Assembly: GCF_024868665.1 (NCBI RefSeq)
Contig: NC_079890.1
Coordinates: forward strand, 31,807,174-31,871,173
DNA length: 64,000 bases
Reading direction: 5' to 3'
Source of the DNA: Triplophysa rosa
Lineage: Eukaryota; Chordata; Actinopteri; Cypriniformes; Nemacheilidae
Below the pieces are notes generated by a model. The model worked only from the letters and a program-made list of their open reading frames with translations, ran no database searches and was not told the DNA's origin. Shown here one piece after another: positions 55,545-64,000 of this stretch (the first letter of the stretch is position 1; each line of letters opens with the position of its first letter). Both the position numbers and the translations under genes were made by a program.

Positions 55545-56310
55545 TACGGAAGAGTATTAGGGCCAAGCAATAAAAAAATAAAACCGTTTTGAGATTAAAG
55601 TCATTATAATGCGAAATTAAACCCGCAGTTTTTCGGGGAAAAAAGTCGAAATAAAATGTTGAGAATAAACTCACTATACTTTGAGAATAAAGTCGTTGTG
55701 TTTCGAGAAAAAACTCATTAAATTTTGAGAAATAAAACTCGAAATAAAATGTCGACAATAAACTCACTATACTTTGAGAATAAAGTCGTTGTGTTTCGAG
55801 AAAAAACTTGTTAAACTTCGAGAAAAAAGTCAAAATAAAATATCGAGAATAAACGTTTATCCTATATCAGCGTCATGTTCATTGCGTAGTACTGAATGTG
55901 AGGACATGGCAGAGTTGTATCACTTAGTCAAGCTATACTTTAGGCTTTCCTTCAGTAACAAAGAAATACTATCAGCGGCTGGGTCTCTTTAGAAGAATTT
56001 AACACGACTTTATTCTCAAAGAGTTTTTTCTCGAAATTTAACGATTTTTTTCTCGAAACACAATGACTTTATTCTCAAAGTATAGTGAGTTTATTGTCGA
56101 CATTTTATTTCGAGTTTTTTTTCTCGAAATTTAACGATGTTTTTCTCGAAACACAACGACTTTATTCTCGAAATTTATTGAGTTTATTCTCAACATTTAA
56201 TTTCGACTTTTTTCCCCGAAAAACTGCGGGTCTAATTTCGCATTATGATGACTTTAATCTCAAAACGTTTTATATATTTTTTTATTGCTTGGACCTAATA
56301 CTCTTCCGTA
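55545..56310. mobile_element. 766-bp fold-back transposon, 6-bp duplication (IS3EU-like)
   Basis: TACGGAAGAGTATTAGGGCC begins the left end and GGACCTAATACTCTTCCGTA the right end. TTAAAG flanks both sides (55539-55544 and 56311-56316), a 6-bp target duplication. Arms of about 300 bp are inverted copies of each other and carry repeated blocks (GAGAATAAAGTCGTTGTG at 55680 and again 93 bp on). A spacer at 55851-55995 differs from the arms and encodes a transposase-like peptide. Six-base duplications with TAY ends fit, from memory, the IS3EU superfamily. Transcription through it in the nfib pre-mRNA would form a very long hairpin. Confidence 0.72.
55906..55992 (+). pseudogene. transposase-derived peptide remnant in the fold-back loop
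   Basis: MAELYHLVKLYFRLSFSNKE followed by ILSAAGSL and a stop resembles the N-terminal helix-turn-helix segment (LVKLYF.LG.SNKEIL) of the integrase-like proteins encoded by fish DNA transposons. Only about 28 residues survive and the catalytic part is missing. It lies in the one part of the element not made of arm repeats. Recognition is from memory. Confidence 0.45.
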
Positions 56311-56316
56311 TTAAAG

Positions 56317-59300
56317 GGTAAATTTTGGTTATAGAAATAATATACTGTAAGTGATTTGGAGTCAGTTTGAAATAAATTCTATATTTCCTTATTATTATAG
56401 TGTAACAGGACTCGCCTAAATTTATTCGTAAGTGAATGCCTTGAAATTGCGTTCCATTAGAAATGAAAATATTCTCAACTCTTGGCCTCTTTTGCAAACC
56501 CTCACATTTTTCATCCACGATACTGCTCCGCAGCATTCTTTGACACAGTGTAAACTGTAACGTGTAAAAATGAGAATTAAATGGACAGCTGGCAGGGATG
56601 CAATACACACAGAAACCCCTTGACAGTTTGAGGCCCAAACCAAAGCTTGACCGAGCTACAAGAGTATAGAACGCAACACAGCCACAGCATTTGTTTTCAT
56701 TTAGTCATTTATTTATTTATTTGCTAATTGTTTCCAGCCAGCCCGTGTGGCAGAGGCAGAGTTTGTCCTTTGGAGAGAAACAAAAAGTGTTCAGCACATT
56801 CACTTGATGGCCCGCAGCTACTGACTGGCTCCCCAAAATCAGTACAGATGGTCTCTTTTTTCGCTTCCTCTTTCCCTCTCCCCGATTCAAGCGTTTGTTG
56901 GTACTTTGCTTTCAGAAAAGAACTACAACATGCACGACTTGGTTTCAGTTGTGGAAATGAAAGGCAATAGCTTCTGTTTGATGTTTTAGTACACTGGTGT
57001 ACCGCCACATTAAACATAAAGAGGGAAAGAGAAGGAGGGAGGGGGCGGTGAAAGGATTTGCCACTACGACTTGAATCCACACGATAATCTTAGAGGCCTG
57101 TGGGTGTTGTGAGTGCTTTTCTGCTGAGATTCCTCCGATTAAAGAGCCTGATTGACTAAAACACACAGTTCTTAGCGTATTTGTGTATTTTTGTGTACTT
57201 TTTTTTGTAAAAGAAAGAAATCTGTACCACAAAAGGGATCAAAACGTTTTTTTTTCTTTAGCGGCTGCTTTCGAAAGTATGTAAGCTGTAACGTTATAGC
57301 GCCGTATGTGAATGTTGGGAAGCTCGTGCAAGCTGTTGAATGCCAGAGCACAGATAAAGTCAGACATGTGCTGGCCTTATTTAACCTCTACCATCCATTT
57401 GGTGTTCTTTGGAGGAACTTGATCTCCTTCCACTCAAAGCAACCAAACAGGCCATCTGATCACATCCCACTGAAAGACTATGATGTAAGCATCGCGGGAA
57501 TGCGACTGAGAAACGTGGGATCCTCTCGGGTACCGCAAACAAATCTACCGTACAAATCCACAGATGCGTCTGTGATCTCGTGGAGCTTCGGCGTTGAGGT
57601 TGTTGCATTTGTGCTGAGCATGCAGTGAGGTCTGTAAAGCAGAGGCCGCAGTGCTGATTAGTATTCTGCATGGCCCGCGGTGACTATCTCACGCAAAAGC
57701 CATAACCTATCGAACACATTCCCTTAGTCTAATCCATTTAGAGCTCCCTCCAGCTCTCTGGCCTCTCTTATTGATTTCCCCCTCCCTCTGAATCGCTCTC
57801 TTGTCCTCAGTGTCTCTCTCCCTGCCCCACTGTTGGTTAAATTCATAGGTGTAATGTTACTCCACATGCTGCTGCAAAGGAACCCCCCCATGTGTTCTCT
57901 CTCACTCTCTCGTTTCCATCGAGCCGTCTTTATGCGTGGTGTCATTCCTCTCGTTTATCTTGTTACGTCCATGTTGTATGTTTCTCTCTCTCTCCTTCCT
58001 TTCTTTTTGTGGTGCATTTTTATCTGTGCGCATCGTGTCTCTGTGTTGTCTCCGGGACTCTTTGTTGACTGAATACCTTCAGGCTTAAGCGCACTATAAC
58101 CTCCTTTTCTTTCTTTCACAAACTGTAATGCGTACATAAATCTCTGTGGTTACGAGGAGTGTCGAAGGGTCTGTGCAACAACGCGGGTTTTGCTTCACTT
58201 CAGTCTGCGTGAGTGTGTGGTCTGGAGAAAGGGATATTCCCTTTGGAATGATCAAAAGTGGTGGAAGCACACGGCCTATCATTAATGTTGACTTAGATGC
58301 CAGAATCTGCTATCGTAAAAAGTTCTTTTCAGGGTTCACAGACTTTTCTGGCGTTTTTTTCCACGACTTATCTTGTGTTAGTCTTTTCCTAAACCACACA
58401 TCGTCAGTGCAGACAGGGGCTTTGTGAGAACCCAGAAGGCACTGCTACTCCCTGGGGTCCTCTTGACAAGAGAACCAGCACCAACCCCTCCTTCCCTTCT
58501 ATGCGTTCTTTAAATGAAGATGGATGGCCCCATCCTCCCTTACTGTATCTCACTGTATGGGGTGTCTGGATCTCCTGCCCCAACCCCCTCCCCGCTCCAA
58601 GACCGGACCAGCACCGTCCCGTAATGGCCTCCGCTCTTCCATCAACCCAACATGCTTATCACATAGCTGCACCGATGGAGATCATCCAGACAGCGAGAAG
58701 CAGACAAAAGAGTGTCAGAGGGGGTTTAGGGTTAAGGTAGCGCAAGAACCCATATTGAAACTGCAGGACCTGGGGAGCTGAAGAGGGCAAGAGACAGACA
58801 TAAAGAGAGAGAGCGAGTCTGGATTCCTCCGTTGTGGGACAGTCGGTTTCTTTCACGTCTATACGCTGATGGGCGTCCTTCATTAGGGGACGGCCCGATG
58901 AATGGCTGCCAGAGAAGGCCAGAGACAATCGAGGAGGTTGCCATGGGAGACAGTGACTTCTCCCCCCCTCTGTCCACAGTTGAAGTCTTTTCATGGCAGA
59001 CAGGATTCAGAGTGATGGCCGTCTCTTCTTTTGTGTTGTCTGGTACAGTACCTCCCGTCGCTGAGACGGACGACCCAGAGGTAACCGTGTGGAAGGGGAG
59101 GGATGCCATGGGGTCAGGTCTGGCGAATAGGCGGCTCCAGAGTCGTAAACACTTTATGAATGACTTTTTGCGGGGTTAAAAGTTATGCCAGAACTGTTAT
59201 CCATAGCCTATTGTGCCACGCTTTGTGGAGGTACCTGCCTTCATCCTTTATTTATCCATTACGATTTACAGTCTTAAAGGCAGATTTCATTAAGCCACCA

Positions 59301-59740
59301 CTCAGTGCTGTCAACCAAAGACAGGTGTGTTTAGCATATTAAGGAATGGTTAGCATTAATATTTTTAATCGGATTTATCCTGGAAAGTCAATAAAATAAA
59401 TTACACCTACCTCTAGATTGGCAAGGCAAGCATCATCCGGAATTGTACGCATCTGATTGTTATTGCAAAGGAATGAGTATAGGTTTTGTAATTACTGCTG
59501 GACATCCTGTGAGGTAGAACAACATTAAAAACAATCCTTAGTAATCATGGGAACGACAGATGTCAAAACACGCTTGTCCACTCTCTTTCCCCCAGTGATA
59601 ATAGCATCCTGTTTTCACACGGCTTCATTGTGTAAGGCCAGACTTTGGTTAAAAAAGAAAGTCAGGAGATGGTCATTCACTGTTAAGAGATATCACCAAT
59701 TCATCTACAGAGAAAATATTCAGCACACCTTATGTTGCAG
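56317..59740 (+). other. nfib intron 2, middle part
   Basis: No exon or defined transposon was recognised. CT-rich tracts occur at 57755-57825 and 57895-58010. Several overlapping frames at 58500-59180 lack support. Confidence 0.5.
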
Positions 59741-59807
59741 GAATGTTTCTCCTAAAAAAGAAAATGATGTAATTATTTACTTATCCTAATGTCTTTCCAA
59801 ACCTATA
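59741..59807. repeat. truncated piece of the TTAA MITE family
   Basis: GGAATGTTTCTCCTAAAAAA then ATGATGTAATTATTTACTTA and CCTAATGTCTTTCCAAACC follow the left half of the family, then stop abruptly at the TA-flanked element that begins at 59808, which seems to have inserted into it. The rest is not seen on the other side. Confidence 0.5.
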
Positions 59808-60015
59808 CACTCAAAAAAATGCTGGGTTATTTTCATCCCAGCGTTGGTCACAAAGGGACAAACCCAACTGTTGGATTGTAAATGAACTTATGCTGGGTTG
59901 TTTTAACCCATTTTTGGGTCAAATGTAAGATTTTCCTGGTTAATTTAACCAAAATGCTGGGTTCGTCCCTTTTTGACCCTACGCTGGGTTGAAAATAACC
60001 CAACATTTTTAAGTG
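59808..60015. mobile_element. Tc1/mariner-type MITE with TA duplication
   Basis: CACTCAAAAAAATGCTGGGT starts and ACCCAACATTTTTAAGTG ends the 208-bp element, with TA on both sides (59806-59807, 60016-60017). TGCTGGGTT and its inverse AACCCAGC recur inside. No coding capacity. Confidence 0.78.
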
Positions 60016-60989
60016 TACATTTTTTGTGGAATACAAATACATTTTTGACTTACATTTGTTTTCAATAGCCTAACCTTATTGCCTCAATATATTGCTTTTA
60101 TATACAAAGATAAATAGTAGTCATACAGTAGAATCATATTTGGCTAATGTTTGTGAGTTGTTAGTGGTTGTAAAACTTGATTTCTTGCCCCTTAATGGTA
60201 AAAAAAAGCACACAAGAGTGTGTAATGTGCATCCACCTGTCACCAACTGCTGACTTGTTGTTACTCTTCCTTTCTAAAGATGTCTGTTCTTGGAATTTTC
60301 CCTATCCTATGACAGTTCAGAGCAGTGGATTCTGGGAAGTCGGTGTGTTAAACTGCGGTGCAGAACCACCAATCGGGTGGTGGTGATTAAACGCACACTG
60401 CCGATAACGGGCAGCTAATGAATGCAGGGCTTTAACGGATACGCATGTTCCTCATTACAAGAGCATGAACTGAAAGGATATACGCATTGGCTCTGGATTA
60501 CTGGAATTTTTCTCAAATTGGACTTTCTGCCTGGCCCAGGAATCGTAACTTTTTTCCTTCTTTCTCAACCCCAGTGCCTCTCTGACTTTTGTAGAACATG
60601 CACCCACCCACACGCATACTCTTACACACTCACAAAAACACACATGCTCGCCCACACTTCAGTCCCTAAAGCCTGCATTTAGACAAAATCAGGCGTACAG
60701 CCTTGATAACCGCAGCTCCACCATGGCATTTGTCAGTACTGCCAGTATATTTTTGAGCGTAAGCGCTATAGAATTGGGTTCCAAGTTCAGCTAGGGAAGT
60801 TTGTAATTAAGGCTAGTACATGTGCATAGGCCCTAAACCCACAATTACATTGTTTCTTTCCCAAAATAATAATGTAATGATGTGGTCCAATAAAGATTGG
60901 AGCGCCAGAGAAAGCACAGTTACTTCATCTTTGCTGGGTCAAAGATTCACTTGTTTCCTTTTCGTTCATTTAGTTGTGGCAGTGTTTAA

Positions 60990-61358
60990 AGGTCCAGTGT
61001 GTGATTTTTTTTAGAGGATCGACAGAAATGCAATTTAATATACATTACTATGTCTTCAGAGGTTTATAAAAACCTTACATAATGAAGCATTTGAATGAGC
61101 TATTTCTATTTACACACACCGCGGGTCCCCTTGCATGGAATTCTCCATGTTGTTTCTACAGTATCCCTAAAGGGACAAACTACTCCACAGAGTGTGTTTA
61201 GTAAATACGTTATCTCCTTTGTCAAAGAAGCGAAAACGTGACAACATCTCAGCCCTGTGTCAGCACCGTAGTGCTTCAAAAGGGAGGGGTGGAGTGAGCC
61301 GTTGGTGGCAATTCGCAAGCTCACCACTAGATGTCGCAAAATTTCATACATTGGATCT
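60990..61358. mobile_element. TTAA MITE, 'AGGTCCAGTGTGTGA' family
   Basis: AGGTCCAGTGTGTGATTTTT follows TTAA (60986-60989) and CATACATTGGATCT precedes TTAA (61359-61362). CACTAGATGTCGC near the right end is a motif I associate with a widespread fish MITE. 369 bp, non-coding. A different family from the AGGGATAG copies. Confidence 0.76.
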
Positions 61359-61362
61359 TTAA

Positions 61363-63620
61363 TTATTAAAAAGAAAGAAATGATTTCGATGTTTGACATT
61401 ATAGGACACATAATAATGGGATACTCCTAAACCTCAAAACATTCTAATCCATAACTTCTGGAATGCTTCCAATGCATTCACGTGCCATCAGTGTGGATGT
61501 ATGACAATGCGTGTGATGGTTGGCAGTGTCTTTTTCAAGTTTCAAAACAATTCCATCTTAGATATAGACTCTGAACCATAGTAAGTACTATAAGAAGGAT
61601 TAGAGGAAAGTTGACTATTGTTCTCCAGAGAGGATGTATTGAATTTAGCCTTCCCCTTACAATGACAAATGCATGATTGCTAAACTTTTGTTTCTTAATA
61701 GTGAGTGTTTGCACGTGATACAGAGAGATTGTTTGTCAGATAGTACGATTATTGAAAAATATATATTTTTGTCCGTCCGTCTGCCTGCTGGTCTATCGAC
61801 TCATGAGAGCCATCCGGCAGCTGCAGTAAAAGTACATTGCTTTAGATTGGGATCAGTTCTCTAGATGGAAAAGAACCAGGCGAATTAGCTTTTATTGGTA
61901 ATGCTAAAATACGGCCACATTAATTGATGTGTCCTGAAAATGCTGATGGTAGCCCATGCTCAGGTCAAAGCAGTTTTATCAGTATGAGACCCATCAAGAC
62001 AAATGCCATCAAATCAAAGATAAAAGCTAAAATTAGGAAACCCATATATTGTGCCTCACTCTGGTTTTTGCTGTCTTGAGGGCTTCCTTAAAACTGATTA
62101 GTTGAATTGTTGCTCAGGCAACCCACCGACTGTGCAGTTTTGCCCATCGCTTGTGTTTAGTTATTAAAACATCTTCTTGAGCTAATGCTAAAGCATTGGT
62201 CAGTGAGAACGAAAAAGGCCGGGACTCTTGCGGCTTGAACCACAACCCACCATGTGTGTCTTGTTAAGGGCAGTTATGACAAATGGCAGCAGCTGCACAA
62301 ACTAATCTCTCTGTAGCTTTCACACATGGCATTCAATTAACAATGGGCCACTGTCAGACCGTAATCCAGAGCTAGCCAACCTGCCCCTTCTCCCGCTGGC
62401 TTAGCCAATCTGTACAGTATGGGAGTGTGGAGAAATGTTTTAAAGTGCTTGGCGTTTTTTTATTGAGTTGACGTTAGCTTTGCCGCTCCAGCTCAATCAA
62501 GTTTGTATAGGTCAACGGAGTACCTTTGTACTGAATAGCATTAGCACATGTACAGTGTTTATGTATAGAAGTAGTTAAGGTATTTAGGTCACTATAATGC
62601 AGCACAAAGACGCTCGCGTATTCATGCACACTTACACGGCTGCTTGGGTTGGCTTGTGTGTACGTGTGGCGGGAAGTGGCTTGTCAGGGACTACATTCCC
62701 ACTGGGTTTGTAATGATGAAGTGTGTGTTGCAGCGGTCACTGTCGGATGGACTCGAATGAATAGACACCCTTTGTGAGACTAGTGTTCTCACATATTCTA
62801 TTCTAGGGTTAGATGCGCGCAGATATCAATCGTTTTGATGCTTGAACTTAGATGGTTTTGGAGAAGAGCTACGATCTGGTCTAGATTTTCCTGGCTGTTA
62901 GAAGCATGGACAGTAAGGTCAGGAGTGCATTGTGACTAAATATGGACTAAAATGAGTTAGGAAAAGAGATGCCAGGCTCGAAATGGTAAAGTAAAGCCGA
63001 GAGCATGAATGAATCAAGTGAATGAGGAAAGCTAGGGCTTTGACTTTTTTCTACTCCGAATCCAAGAATAATTAAGCTCGATCCCTCTGGCTGTGGACAA
63101 AGCCAGAGAGTTATTGAAGAAAAAGAGAAAGTTTGGAAGTGTGTGGGGGAGTTGAAACCAACCGTGGCAAGACTGACCAACCCCATCGCGCCGACACACA
63201 CCGTATTCATTCATGAAGTCATTTCATTCTGACTTTAATGTTTAGGCCTTTTGTAGATCAGTCATCCTTCGTTCTATATTTCTTTAAAGATTACGTGTAA
63301 ACATTGGCCTACACTGTGTTTTGTTTAACTCAGAAGACCTTGTGAACTGGCAGCCCATGTGACTTCCCATACATACACCAAAGCACACACACATACATAC
63401 ACACACACACCTTGGCCTGCGGGAGATTGCTTGCAGGCATAGTATGTTTTTATTGCATGTTAAAGTTCCTTGTACAGGAGAACATTGACACGATTATTCC
63501 TCTGATTTATGAACAATAGCAATCCAGCCCACAAATTCACTTGTTGTCCAGAGTTTTGTTTGAAGTGCTCTGGGTGGGTGGAGAATAGACGAGCTTAGAC
63601 AAGCATCATTGTTACTAATG
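61363..63620 (+). other. nfib intron 2, right part, no exon seen
   Basis: No exon or transposon is clear. A CA microsatellite with CATA units lies at 63384-63411. Confidence 0.5.
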
Positions 63621-63672
63621 CTTTTACATTTACATTTAGTCATTTGGCAGACGCTTTTATCCAAAGCGTAAG
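63621..63672 (-). repeat. fish SINE/LINE 3'-tail, minus strand
   Basis: ACATTTACATTTAGTCATTT then GGCAGACGCTTTTATCCAAAGCG is the reverse complement of the tail at 7955-8024. The body would lie to the right, where nothing is recognised. Confidence 0.65.
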
Positions 63673-64000
63673 AAGCATCCAAAGAATAGAAGCAATTTGT
63701 GCAACAAAAGAACAACAATGCATATAGATGAAGTAAAACAGGTCTCAATTAGCCTACGACAGTATACGAAGCTAAGAATTTCTTTTCTTTTTGAAATGAA
63801 ATCCCTTTTACTAAATAATAAACGTTGCCACGTAATATGTGCTGCACTGCATGTGCCATGCACACAAATGATGCAAAAGGTGTGCTATTATTTTAAAAGC
63901 AATCGGACTTAAAATATTTGCCTGCTGGACAATAAAATGGGTGGAAAAATTCTGTAGATTGACTTTGAAGGTAGGATGTGCTCTTAAACTAGTAAGAAAG

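Noticed and set aside
57191..57628. 145-codon plus-strand frame in nfib intron 2
   Set aside because: No acceptor at its start, no NFI exon 3 features, and no known family; probably chance.
58501..59179. Overlapping frames on both strands in a GC-richer part of intron 2
   Set aside because: Several frames are open at once, a sign of composition rather than coding; none looks like NFIB exon 3.
63384..63411. CA/CATA repeat considered as a CRISPR-like or tandem array
   Set aside because: A simple microsatellite in a vertebrate genome; there are no spacers.

Overview
The window reads as nuclear DNA of a teleost fish, probably a cypriniform or a close relative. Genes are intron-rich and split at standard GT/AG sites. 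Intergenic DNA is AT-rich and dense in short inverted-repeat transposons of types common in cyprinid genomes. The proteins resemble vertebrate BOLA2, ZDHHC21 and NFIB. The order zdhhc21 then nfib on the same strand matches the vertebrate NFIB-ZDHHC21 neighbourhood. All identifications were made by reading the sequence; no database search was run.

Layout. (1) 1-1.6 kb: possibly the last exon of an upstream gene, then a complete three-exon bola2 (+). (2) 3.3-6.8 kb: two tandem paralogous C2H2 zinc-finger genes on the minus strand, each with three coding exons. (3) 7.1-11.9 kb: a transposon-rich block with an 8-bp-TSD hAT-like element and two back-to-back TTAA elements carrying THAP-domain remnants (Kolobok-like). 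(4) 12.5-22.6 kb: complete zdhhc21 (+) with seven coding exons, predicted 264 aa, plus a possible long 3' UTR to about 25.3 kb. (5) 25-64 kb: the 5' part of nfib (+). It has an alternative first coding exon at 36.1 kb (ending WWM), a possible minor first exon at 46.5 kb (ending MQYSAM), the standard first exon at 48.45 kb (MMYSPICLTQ) and the 532-bp exon 2 for the NFI DNA-binding domain at 51.8 kb. The rest of nfib lies past the right edge; 52.3-64 kb is intron 2. A tRNA-His(GTG) gene sits on the minus strand at 42.4 kb.

Function. The genes do not form one pathway. BolA2 works in cytosolic iron-sulfur trafficking with glutaredoxin 3. ZDHHC21 is a membrane S-palmitoyltransferase. NFIB is a developmental transcription factor. 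The zinc-finger pair are probable DNA-binding regulators of unknown target.

The most interesting points are: the nfib alternative first exons, all phase 0 into the same exon 2; a 766-bp fold-back element in nfib intron 2 with a 6-bp target duplication and a transposase-like peptide in its loop; two Kolobok-like elements sharing one TTAA; and a 3-bp-TSD MITE nested inside a TTAA MITE. No clearly undescribed biological system was found.
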